From Caballeronia sp. dw_276 (lineage in GTDB: Bacteria; Pseudomonadota; Gammaproteobacteria; Burkholderiales; Burkholderiaceae): 64,000 nt of DNA. Of this stretch, positions 1-7,010 are shown one piece after another; position 1 is the stretch's first letter; every line of letters starts with the position of its first letter. The notes beneath the pieces were generated by a model. It was not told where the DNA came from and did not search any database. It worked only from the letters and a program-made list of their open reading frames with translations. The stretch lies in the NCBI RefSeq assembly GCF_018449635.1, contig NZ_JAAVUV010000003.1, positions 372,001 through 436,000 of the forward strand, read 5' to 3'. The position numbers were made by a program, and so were the translations under genes.

Positions 1-36
1 CGCGCCCGGACCGGCGAAGAACTCGCCCGCGCATAG
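1..36 (+). CDS. 3' end of an unidentified CDS (partial)
   Basis: An open frame enters from the left edge and closes at a TAG, giving a C-terminus ending GEELARA. It is followed at once by a strong terminator, which supports a real gene end. Only eleven codons are visible, so no function can be assigned. Confidence 0.4.
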   Translation, partial: RARTGEELARA

Positions 37-68
37 AAAAAGCCGGGTTCGACTTTTAACCCGGCTTT
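37..68. terminator. bidirectional intrinsic terminator
   Basis: An 11-bp stem (39-49 with 58-68, arms AAAGCCGGGTT and AACCCGGCTTT) has an A-run on its left side and a short T-run on its right. It lies between the partial plus-strand gene and the minus-strand small protein gene ending at 100, so it can serve both. Confidence 0.8.
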
Positions 69-99
69 AAGTGTGCTGCGAGGTACACCGCGAATGACG

Positions 100-399
100 T
101 TAGTGCGGCGCGCCTTTGTCGTTCGTGCCCAAAGCCGATGCTGCAGCTGCCGCCGACGCGCCATGCAGCCGGGACTTCTTGTCCATTTGATGCAGCGTCG
201 TGCCGCCCGATCCCTTCTTGTGCATGGCCATTGGAGCCGACGCCGACATTTCCGGGTCGCCCGTCGCTGAATTCGGGCCGCCCGAATTCCCGCCACCACC
301 GCCTGCTGCACCACCGCCTGACTGAGCCATCGCGGGTCCGGCAAAAGCCAGCGCAAGCGCGCCGAGCAAGGCAAATTTTTGGGTGTTCTTCATGTTCAT
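100..399 (-). CDS. small exported Gly/Ala-rich protein
   Basis: About 99 aa with a clear Sec signal peptide (MKNTQKFALLGALALAFAG then AMA-Q). The mature part is a low-complexity Gly/Asn/Ser/Ala/Met-rich chain with no recognisable domain, so it is probably periplasmic. Two start codons, 399 and 393, are both compatible with the AAGGA and GGAG motifs just upstream; an in-frame upstream extension to 558 is rejected because it would bury the signal peptide. It ends against a strong bidirectional terminator. Function unknown; small secreted proteins like this are common in Burkholderiaceae. Confidence 0.7.
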   Translation of the reverse strand: MNMKNTQKFALLGALALAFAGPAMAQSGGGAAGGGGGNSGGPNSATGDPEMSASAPMAMHKKGSGGTTLHQMDKKSRLHGASAAAAASALGTNDKGAPH

Positions 400-560
400 C
401 TCCAATTCCTTGTAAGCCGGACGTCTCGTGAAAGCCGAGCGCCCGGACGTTTGATTGACTTCTTCGTACTTCTGATCAATTGTGCCCAGCGCCTGCATTT
501 TTCGATAAAGCAAGAAAAGATGCGGACGGCTCTCAGCCCATCCGCATCGATTGGTCAATC

Positions 561-893
561 TTATTGAACAACCTTCAAGTGATTCTTGACCGAGTCAACG
601 CCATCTACCTTCGCTACCACTTCTTCAGCGCCGCTCTTGTCATCGGCGGTCGGCACCGTGCCCGTCAGCGATACAACGCCGGCACGCGTCTTCACATGGA
701 TATGCGTGGACTTGACGTTCTTCGCGCCCAGCAACTCGGCCTTGACCTTCGTCGTGATTGCAGAGTCATCGACCTTGGTGCCGATCGACGTGGAAGCACC
801 TGTTGCATGCGTAGCGGTTTGTGCATTGACGTTCAGCGCAAACACGACACAAGCGATACCACCGGCTGCCTTCAGGAATTGGGTCGACTTCAT
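561..893 (-). CDS. BON-domain periplasmic protein
   Basis: 110 aa: an N-terminal signal peptide (about 1-25, ending VNAQ) and one BON domain from about residue 45 to the end (DSAITTKVKAELL, then GVVSLTGTV and the closing DGVDSVKNHLKVV). Single-BON proteins of this OsmY/Kbp-like type are periplasmic, are thought to contact phospholipid surfaces, and are often induced by osmotic or envelope stress. The start at 893 has a good AAGGAG 9 nt upstream. The position next to other stress-type small proteins and rpoN fits an envelope-stress role, but that is inference. Confidence 0.85.
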   Translation of the reverse strand: MKSTQFLKAAGGIACVVFALNVNAQTATHATGASTSIGTKVDDSAITTKVKAELLGAKNVKSTHIHVKTRAGVVSLTGTVPTADDKSGAEEVVAKVDGVDSVKNHLKVVQ

Positions 894-1383
894 AGAAATT
901 CTCCTTCTTATCGAATTAAGAGGACCGCGGAGTCCGCTGTCCTGATTGATCGCAGGCCGCCTCGCACGGCCGCAGCTTCTTGCTGCACTAACCTGCTCGT
1001 TCATACCGGGCGTGCCAAAAGCATTTCCGGTAGCAAGGCAGCTATCGCAAGTAGTGTGCCGGGACGCTGCCGACGGTCGGCAAATTCGACCTTGGCAAAG
1101 CTGTGGAAACCTTATGTGACAAAGCGTGCCACGTGGTCTAAACATGTGATGTTTGAAGTTGAAAAGCCGCGCATTCCCAATCTTCAGGACCGCCGCGCTT
1201 TGCCGATGCACGTGTAAAAAGTGCGCGAATAAGAACGCGAACCAGGTTGCGGCGCCAAAAGTCGCGAAGAGAAAAGTCTATTAAATCGTGCACTCACATA
1301 CGCTGCGTGCAGATGGTGACTCGCTTGGCACGAGTGTTGCTTTTAAGGGACGCACGAAAGACCTAACATAGGAACAACACGCA
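894..1383. other. intergenic region between BON gene and rpoN
   Basis: About 490 bp without a convincing gene. Frames that cross it on either strand have no ribosome-binding site and no domain. It must hold the divergent promoters of the BON gene and rpoN; the one clear signal is the sigma-54 promoter at 1326-1341. Confidence 0.6.
1326..1341 (+). promoter_or_regulatory. sigma-54 (-24/-12) promoter of rpoN
   Basis: TGGCACG-AGTG-TTGCT matches the sigma-54 consensus TGGCACG-N4-TTGCW at every defined base, with the GG (1327-1328) and GC (1339-1340) separated by exactly ten bases. The predicted start, around 1352, is about 30 nt before the rpoN ATG. It implies that this sigma-54 factor drives its own gene. 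Confidence 0.8.
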
Positions 1384-2865
1384 ATGCCGCCTTCCCTCGA
1401 ACTACGTACCAAGCAAAGTCTCGCGCTCACGCCGCGCCTTCAGCAATCGGTTCGTCTGCTGCAGCTTTCGTCGCTCGAGTTCCAGCAGGAATTGCGCAAC
1501 GCGCTCGATACCAACCCCTTCCTCGAGTACGACGAGACGCAGGCAGAAGACAACGCACTTTCCACTGACAATGGCAGCTCGCTTAGCGACGCGCCGACGC
1601 TCGGTGAAGCCACCGCGCCCGTCGATACACCGATGACCGCCGAGAGCAGCAACGACGGTTCGGACAACGATTCGCAGTCGCACGAGGACTCCATGAGCGA
1701 GTTCTCGTCCGATCCGTTCGGCCGTACGTCGACGAGAAACAACGGCGACGGTGATGGCTCCGACCCTGCGGATTGGGTTCGTATCGAACCGTCCTTGCAT
1801 GAAACGCTTCACGATACGCTTCGCCTTTATCCGATCAACGACCGTGACCGTGCCGTAGCGCAACTCATCATCGAAGCACTCGATGACGACGGTTACCTGC
1901 GCCAGGACCTGCAGGAATTATCGGAACTGGTCGATATCGAGCCGGCGTTGTCGGAAGACGAATTGAACATTGCGCTGAAGCTCGTGCAATCGCTCGACAA
2001 ACCCGGCGTCGGCGCACGCACACTGTCTGAATGCCTGCGTTTGCAGCTCGACGCGCTCGAGCCGGAAACGCCGGGACGCGCGGTGGCGATCGAGATCGTC
2101 ATGCACCATCTGGAAAGGCTCGCACGCCGTGAACAGGCAGAGCTGCAAAAGAAAATTGGCTGCAGCGCGGATGAACTGCGCGTGGCCTGTGCGCTTGTGC
2201 GCAAGCTCGACCCGAAGCCCGGTTCGAATTATGGCGCAGCGGAAGACAACTACGTCGTACCCGATGTGATCGTGCGCCAGGTCAAGAAAAACTGGGTCGT
2301 GACGATCAACCCGGCAGTTCTCCCACGCGCGCGGATCCATCGCATGTATGCGGAACTGTTTGCGCAATCGGCGGGCGCAAGCCGTTCACCGCTTGCCCAG
2401 CAACTGCAGGAAGCACGTTGGCTGATTCGCAATGCCCAGCAACGGTTCACGACCATTCAGCGTGTGGCGGAATGCATCGTCTCGCATCAGAAGGCGTTCT
2501 TCGACTACGGTGAAATCGCGCTCAAGCCGCTGGTTCTGCGCGATGTCGCCGACGAACTCGAACTCCACGAGTCGACCATTTCGCGCGCGACGGGTAACAA
2601 ATATATGTCGACGCCGCGCGGCATTTTCGAGTTCAAGCATTTCTTCCCGCGCGAGCTCAGCACGGAAAGCGGCGGTACGTGTTCCGCCGCCGCAGTGCGC
2701 GCACTGCTCAAGGAAATGATCGCGAAGGAAAGCAGCAGCGAACCCCTTTCCGATGTCAGCCTGGCCAAGATGCTCGCTGATCAGGGCGTGATCGTCGCGC
2801 GCCGCACGGTGGCGAAATATCGTCACTTGATGAAAGTGCCGCCGGCCGAGTTGCGTCGCGCTTGA
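1384..2865 (+). CDS. rpoN: RNA polymerase sigma-54 factor (probably the second copy, RpoN2)
   Basis: 493 aa, full length. It has the Gln/Leu-rich activator-responsive region I (1-50), an unusually long acidic Ser/Asp/Asn linker (about 50-130), the core-binding and DNA-binding domains, and the C-terminal RpoN box ARRTVAKYR at 472-480. It directs core polymerase to -24/-12 promoters and needs AAA+ activators to open them. It is not flanked by lptB or hpf as the primary rpoN normally is in beta-proteobacteria; Burkholderiaceae often carry two copies, so this is probably the second. A perfect sigma-54 promoter precedes it and an intrinsic terminator follows. Two orphan sigma-54 activators lie within 10 kb. 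Confidence 0.95.
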   Translation: MPPSLELRTKQSLALTPRLQQSVRLLQLSSLEFQQELRNALDTNPFLEYDETQAEDNALSTDNGSSLSDAPTLGEATAPVDTPMTAESSNDGSDNDSQSHEDSMSEFSSDPFGRTSTRNNGDGDGSDPADWVRIEPSLHETLHDTLRLYPINDRDRAVAQLIIEALDDDGYLRQDLQELSELVDIEPALSEDELNIALKLVQSLDKPGVGARTLSECLRLQLDALEPETPGRAVAIEIVMHHLERLARREQAELQKKIGCSADELRVACALVRKLDPKPGSNYGAAEDNYVVPDVIVRQVKKNWVVTINPAVLPRARIHRMYAELFAQSAGASRSPLAQQLQEARWLIRNAQQRFTTIQRVAECIVSHQKAFFDYGEIALKPLVLRDVADELELHESTISRATGNKYMSTPRGIFEFKHFFPRELSTESGGTCSAAAVRALLKEMIAKESSSEPLSDVSLAKMLADQGVIVARRTVAKYRHLMKVPPAELRRA

Positions 2866-2888
2866 AGCAGGCCTGCTTGAATTGAAGA

Positions 2889-2922
2889 AGCGCCCTCGGA
2901 TGACTCCAGGGGCGCTTTTTTT
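2889..2922 (+). terminator. rpoN terminator
   Basis: Stem AGCGCCC (2889-2895) with GGGCGCT (2910-2916) followed by a run of seven T. The T-run overlaps the stop codon of the convergent YihY gene. Confidence 0.85.
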
Positions 2923-3811
2923 ATCGCCAGCCGGAGAGGTGTTGCCGGCGCCTGCGCCCCGCCGTTGCCGATACTTCCGCGCCAAGCAGGAATACCGCCG
3001 CCGAGTAATACAACCACATCAGGATGATCGCGAGAGAACCGGCCGCGCCGAACGTGTTGGTCATGCCCGCGTGCTGCAGGTATAACGCGAACAACCGCTT
3101 GCCGCATTCGAAGAGCAACGCCGCCGCCGATGCACCCAGCGCAGCGTCACGCCATTTCATGCGCGAACTCGGCAGGAACTTCAGCAGCACCGCGAAGGCC
3201 AGCATCATCATGAACAGCGATATCGCGCGTTGCGCCAAAGCTGCAATCAGGAACGAAGGTCCGCTCGTGCCGAGTACCCACTGGCCGACAAGGACGACAA
3301 AGGCATCGAGTACGAGCAACGCCACGATCAGCAAGCCCGCGCCGACCACGAACGCAAACGAAATCGCCCGCACGCGCAGGATGGCGAGGATGCTGTCGCG
3401 CGTGCTTGAAACGGGCGCGGGCCAGATTACGTTGAGCGCCGTATGCAGCGATGAAAATGTCGCCGACGCCCCGACGAGAACGCCAACGCCTGAAAGAATC
3501 GCGGTGCGTGCGGCGATATCGGCGTGCCAGGCGTTTGCGACGATCGCTTCCAGGCCGTGCGCCGCATCCGCGCCTACGACGCCCGCTATCTCGCCGAACA
3601 GGCGCCCCTGCACGGCATCGGCGCCGAAGAAAATACTCGCGACCGCGATGATGATCACCAGCGTCGGCGCGAGCGAAAATGCCGCGAAGAACGCGATGGA
3701 AGCCGAGAACATCACACAGTGATCCTGCGACCATTGGACGATCGGCTCCTGGATCCATGACCAGAAGAGTTTCAGCCTTCGCGCTTTCGGCTTGGTTGTT
3801 GCCGTGTTCAA
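2921..3811 (-). CDS. YihY/BrkB family inner-membrane protein
   Basis: 296 aa with about six transmembrane helices and the family's typical pattern: an N-terminal soluble stretch, the motif SIAFFAAFSLAPTLVIIIA near residue 40, and a late GSLAIILMWLYYSAAVFLLGAE signature split over the last two helices. The family (formerly mis-annotated as RNase BN) consists of inner-membrane proteins of uncertain, possibly transport-related, function; BrkB in Bordetella was linked to serum resistance. Convergent with rpoN, sharing the terminator region. Its C-terminus is basic (GRRRRQH). Confidence 0.9.
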   Translation of the reverse strand: MNTATTKPKARRLKLFWSWIQEPIVQWSQDHCVMFSASIAFFAAFSLAPTLVIIIAVASIFFGADAVQGRLFGEIAGVVGADAAHGLEAIVANAWHADIAARTAILSGVGVLVGASATFSSLHTALNVIWPAPVSSTRDSILAILRVRAISFAFVVGAGLLIVALLVLDAFVVLVGQWVLGTSGPSFLIAALAQRAISLFMMMLAFAVLLKFLPSSRMKWRDAALGASAAALLFECGKRLFALYLQHAGMTNTFGAAGSLAIILMWLYYSAAVFLLGAEVSATAGRRRRQHLSGWR

Positions 3812-3892
3812 GAGATGCGCTCCCGCAGATGTTCTTTTTTCGCGATGGTAGCGCGGAATCGGGAGTTGGTTGGCGCAAGCGAGTCAGCGCAA

Positions 3893-3924
3893 AGCAAAAC
3901 GGCGCGCCTTCGGGGGCGCGCCGT
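3893..3924 (-). terminator. terminator of the acidic-protein gene
   Basis: A 10-bp stem ACGGCGCGCC/GGCGCGCCGT (3899-3908, 3915-3924). On the minus strand it is followed by a T-rich tail (TTTTGCTTTG). It lies 23 nt after the stop of the gene ending at 3947. Confidence 0.7.
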
Positions 3925-3946
3925 CTTTGTCCAACCACAATGAATG

Positions 3947-4300
3947 TTAGGGCTCTTCTTCCTCATCGTTTGCCGGGTCGGCGGTTTCATCGTCGATTGC
4001 GCGGGTTTCGTCTTCCACCTCATCGGGCAGGATGTCCGAATCGAGTTCGAGATTGTTATCTCCATCCGCGGATGCCGTCTCGCCAGTTCCGTTGCGGTCT
4101 GTATCGCTGTTCAGCTCCGCGGCGGACTGGCCGAGCGCGTGCTGATCGAGTTCGTCTTCGATATCGCCGGGATAACGCTTCTCGCCCTGCACGTCCGATC
4201 CGCTATCCGATGAATCGCTCGGTCCTAATGCGCCAGTTCCGTGCCCCTTGCCAACTTCCACACCACCTTCTTCGTCCGGATCCAATGTGCTTCCACTCAT
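3947..4300 (-). CDS. highly acidic conserved small protein
   Basis: 117 aa, with Asp and Glu dominating and a tail of NDEEEEP; no signal peptide, no membrane segment and no hydrophobic core, so it is probably intrinsically disordered. Similar Asp/Ser/Gly-rich proteins recur in Burkholderia genomes under inconsistent names, so no function is given. The start at 4300 has a perfect GGAGG 5 nt upstream. A sigma-54-like motif lies 32-46 nt upstream of the start codon. Has its own terminator. Confidence 0.75.
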   Translation of the reverse strand: MSGSTLDPDEEGGVEVGKGHGTGALGPSDSSDSGSDVQGEKRYPGDIEDELDQHALGQSAAELNSDTDRNGTGETASADGDNNLELDSDILPDEVEDETRAIDDETADPANDEEEEP

Positions 4301-4331
4301 GATGACCTCCTGATTGCGTACAGGCATTGAC

Positions 4332-4346
4332 GCAAACGCCGTTCCG
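4332..4346 (-). promoter_or_regulatory. weak sigma-54-like promoter for the acidic-protein gene
   Basis: Read on the minus strand: CGGAACG-GCGT-TTGCG. GG (4345-4344) and GC (4333-4332) are spaced by ten bases and the TTGC is intact, but TGGCACG has two mismatches. The predicted start is about 20 nt before the ATG at 4300. Plausible only because stronger copies lie nearby. Confidence 0.35.
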
Positions 4347-4363
4347 CATGCACAGCCGGCACA

Positions 4364-4399
4364 AATAAAAACCCCGCGCCGGATAAACAGGCGCGGGGT
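4364..4399 (-). terminator. otsA terminator
   Basis: Stem ACCCCGCGCC (4371-4380) with GGCGCGGGGT (4390-4399). On the minus strand it is followed by TTTTTATTT. It lies 22 nt after the otsA stop. Confidence 0.8.
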
Positions 4400-4420
4400 A
4401 TTGCTGCGCGAGCAAGCGTT

Positions 4421-5863
4421 TTAACTTGCTACGCGCGCCGGCCGCTTTGCTTCAGAAACCTGCCGTACTGCTTTCTTCGTCACTGAGGCAGCAGTGGCCA
4501 CGCTGCGCAGATCCTGCAAGAAGGAATCGCGCCAGACGGAGAGGTTGTTCTCACGCAGCGGCGCCATCATGTCCGCATGACGCGACTGGCGCTCTGCAAG
4601 CGGCATCGATAAGGCCCGTTCCAGCGCCTCGGACATCTGCGACAAGTCGAACGGATTGACCACGAGCGCACCTGGCATTTGGTCTGCCGCGCCCGCAAAC
4701 TGCGACAACACAAGCGCGCCAGGATCGGCGGGATCTTGTGACGCCACATATTCTTTCGCGACGAGGTTCATCCCGTCGCGCAACGGCGTGACATACCCTA
4801 CTTGCGATAAGCGGAACAGCGCCATCAGCAGATTTCGATCGTACTTGCGATTCAGATACTGGATCGGCGTCCAGTCGAGCTGCGCAAAGCGGCCATTGAT
4901 ACGCCCGGCTTCACCCTCGAGGTTCTGCCGGATGCGTTGATAGGTTTGCACATCGGAGCGTGTCGGCGGCGCGATCTGCACCATCGATACCCGCCCATGC
5001 CATCCCGGCGCATGCAGCAACAGGCGCTCGAAGGCTTGGAAACGTTCGGCGAGACCCTTCGAATAATCAAGCCGGTCAACGCTCATGATCAGCTTCCGGC
5101 CGCGCAAGCTGTCGCGCAGGCTTTTCACCGGCTTGCGATTCGAGAACTGCTCCGCGACCTTAGCAATCGCATCCGGATAAATGCCGATGGGGTACGCGCC
5201 GACTTTCAGCATGTGGCCGTGCGCTTGCAGCATGCCGTCTTCGCTGAGATGCCCGAGGTTTCCGCGTTCGATGTAATCCACAAACGACTGCTTGTCCGCA
5301 TCGGTCTGGAATCCGACGACGTCATAGCTGCACATCGCCTTGATCAGTTCTTCGTGCGGCGGCACGGTTCGAAGCACCTCAGGGACAGGAAACGGGATGT
5401 GCAGGAAAAAACCGATGGGATTCTTGATGCCGGCCGCGCGGCATTCCTGCGCGAACGGCAGGAGGTGGTAGTCGTGAACCCAGATGATGTCATCGGGTTC
5501 GAGCAAGGGTTTCAGCTGCCTCGCAAGGCCGGCATTGACTCGTGCGTAACCCGCGTATTCCTCGCGATCGAACCGCGACAAGTCATTCCGATAATGAAAC
5601 GTCGGCCAAAGCGTCGCGTTCGAAAAACCGCGGTAGTACTGGTCATAATCGCGCCGCGTCAGCCCAACCGTCGCGTAAGTGACGTTGCCGCGCTTTTCCA
5701 CCACAGGGGCCGATGCTTCGCCCACGATCTCGCCGCTCCAGCCGAACCACACACCGCCTGTCTCCTTCAACGCGTCCAGCACGCCGATCGCCAAGCCGCC
5801 GGCAGCAGGCTTGCCTTCCTGGATAGGCGCGACGCGGTTCGATACCACGATCAATCTGCTCAT
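4421..5863 (-). CDS. otsA: trehalose-6-phosphate synthase (UDP-forming)
   Basis: 480 aa, a complete GT20 glycosyltransferase. It joins UDP-glucose and glucose-6-phosphate to give trehalose-6-phosphate in the cytosol. Family landmarks are the N-terminal SNRVAPI and GGLAIGVLDAL, the VWFGWSGE block, the WVHDYHLLP motif and the RDGMNLVAKEY nucleotide-sugar site. No otsB phosphatase adjoins it, so dephosphorylation must be supplied elsewhere. The start at 5863 has GAGGTG upstream. A near-perfect sigma-54 promoter lies 55 nt before the start codon, which would tie trehalose (osmoprotectant) synthesis to sigma-54 rather than only to a stationary-phase factor. Confidence 0.95.
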   Translation of the reverse strand: MSRLIVVSNRVAPIQEGKPAAGGLAIGVLDALKETGGVWFGWSGEIVGEASAPVVEKRGNVTYATVGLTRRDYDQYYRGFSNATLWPTFHYRNDLSRFDREEYAGYARVNAGLARQLKPLLEPDDIIWVHDYHLLPFAQECRAAGIKNPIGFFLHIPFPVPEVLRTVPPHEELIKAMCSYDVVGFQTDADKQSFVDYIERGNLGHLSEDGMLQAHGHMLKVGAYPIGIYPDAIAKVAEQFSNRKPVKSLRDSLRGRKLIMSVDRLDYSKGLAERFQAFERLLLHAPGWHGRVSMVQIAPPTRSDVQTYQRIRQNLEGEAGRINGRFAQLDWTPIQYLNRKYDRNLLMALFRLSQVGYVTPLRDGMNLVAKEYVASQDPADPGALVLSQFAGAADQMPGALVVNPFDLSQMSEALERALSMPLAERQSRHADMMAPLRENNLSVWRDSFLQDLRSVATAASVTKKAVRQVSEAKRPARVAS

Positions 5864-5917
5864 TACAGCTTCACCTCATCAGTTGTCGTTGCTCGTTCGA
5901 ATTGACCGGAATAGCAA

Positions 5918-5933
5918 TGCAAGACACGTGCCG
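5918..5933 (-). promoter_or_regulatory. sigma-54 promoter of otsA
   Basis: Read on the minus strand: CGGCACG-TGTC-TTGCA. GG (5932-5931) and GC (5920-5919) are exactly ten bases apart; the single deviation from TGGCACG-N4-TTGCW is the first base. The predicted transcription start is about 44 nt upstream of the otsA ATG. Confidence 0.7.
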
Positions 5934-6061
5934 TTTTTACAATTCAGAAAATAAAAAGTGTGTATAAATGTGACAGACGAACAAAAACCTCTGACAAGAG
6001 CGTGCGGCACAGAAGATTTTTGATTGCGGTTACGCGCTTGCGCGGGCTTCGCTGCCTTAAT

Positions 6062-6322
6062 TCAGGCGTCCTGTTCGGAGCCCAGATCGCGCTGATAGTC
6101 GATGCCTTCCTTGCGGACCCCGCCCTGATTGTGATCGCCGTCAGGTCGCGTTCCCGGCGCGGGACGGTTCTGGCCGGCTGGATCAGCCGACGGTTGGTCC
6201 TTGACCACTTCTGGCGCCACCGGCGTCTCGGGGGCTGGGGGCATCGAGGACTTGAGGGAATCGGCGCGTGCCTCGCGGCGGGACGTGTGACGCGCGGAAC
6301 GGCGCAGTGCGGGATGCCTCAT
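6062..6322 (-). CDS. small hypothetical protein
   Basis: 86 aa with a basic N-terminus (RHPALRRSARHTSRRE) and a Pro/Gly/Asp-rich remainder ending GSEQDA. There is no signal peptide, membrane helix or known domain, and composition suggests disorder. The start at 6322 has a perfect GGAGG 5 nt upstream, which is the best evidence that it is translated. A TTGACA hexamer lies 55-60 nt upstream, next to a 13-bp inverted repeat, but no good -10 follows. Confidence 0.6.
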   Translation of the reverse strand: MRHPALRRSARHTSRREARADSLKSSMPPAPETPVAPEVVKDQPSADPAGQNRPAPGTRPDGDHNQGGVRKEGIDYQRDLGSEQDA

Positions 6323-6382
6323 GGATGCCTCCGGTAAGAAGGCCGTCGGGGATTGAATCGGCGGCGGATCGCTATATGTCAA

Positions 6383-6425
6383 GCAATAATGACCGGATGA
6401 TGGCAACTTATTCGGTCATTATTGC
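6383..6425. repeat. perfect 13-bp inverted repeat
   Basis: GCAATAATGACCG (6383-6395) and CGGTCATTATTGC (6413-6425) around a 17-nt loop, AT-rich against the background. It lies between two minus-strand small genes, and a TTGACA hexamer abuts it at 6377-6382. There is no T-run, so an operator or an mRNA 3' structure is likelier than an intrinsic terminator. Confidence 0.75.
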
Positions 6426-6489
6426 CTGATGCGTTGTAATGCCTACAGCGGGATGGAAAATTCTTCAAGCAACTCGGCACGCCGTCTTA

Positions 6490-6732
6490 TCAATGAAACG
6501 CGCCTGAAACGTGAGGTGTTTCGTTCGGCGCAGGAGGCGGATCGCCGATCGGCTGGCTCGGTGGCGACGGCGGCTCGCGTGTCGGATCCGGAACGGTATC
6601 AGGCGGTTCCTGCGGCGACGGCGCCGGTTGCTCGGGCGTGAATGGAGGATCAGGCGGTTGCGGGGTCTGCGCGTGCAACATTGCGAGCAACCTGGCACGT
6701 GATGCATTTTGCAGCGAGGCGAGATCGATCAT
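6490..6732 (-). CDS. small proline-rich protein
   Basis: 80 aa. A short helical N-terminus (DLASLQNASRARLLAMLHA) precedes about 50 residues in which Pro is nearly every second or third residue. No signal peptide and no domain. The start at 6732 has AGGGAG 6 nt upstream. Pro-rich chains of this kind need EF-P for translation. Function unknown. Two further frames in the same place on other phases lack a ribosome-binding site and were rejected. Confidence 0.6.
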   Translation of the reverse strand: MIDLASLQNASRARLLAMLHAQTPQPPDPPFTPEQPAPSPQEPPDTVPDPTREPPSPPSQPIGDPPPAPNETPHVSGAFH

Positions 6733-6940
6733 GGCGGGCTCCCTGGATCTTATGATGGTGACACTCGTACGGACCCGCGAAGCGGATCCGGCCAAGGACT
6801 CTCGATTCGGCTCACATCTGATGTTGCGAAACGCCTGAACCAACACCCGCGAGCCGACCATCCAGTCACAGCAAGGGCCATGCCCTGCAATTCACGGCGC
6901 CCCACCTGCATTATCGGCGCTCAGATTGCGCGTGCAAACG

Positions 6941-6991
6941 AAAAACGCCCGTCCAAAGCAGACATCTTTCGATGTCCCGATGAACGGGCGT
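6941..6991 (-). terminator. terminator of the sigma-54 response-regulator gene
   Basis: Stem ACGCCCGT (6945-6952) with ACGGGCGT (6984-6991), and an inner GACATC/GATGTC hairpin. On the minus strand the stem is followed by TTTTT. It lies 20 nt after the stop at 7011. Confidence 0.75.
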
Positions 6992-7010
6992 CGCTCCAGC
7001 AAAGACGTGA

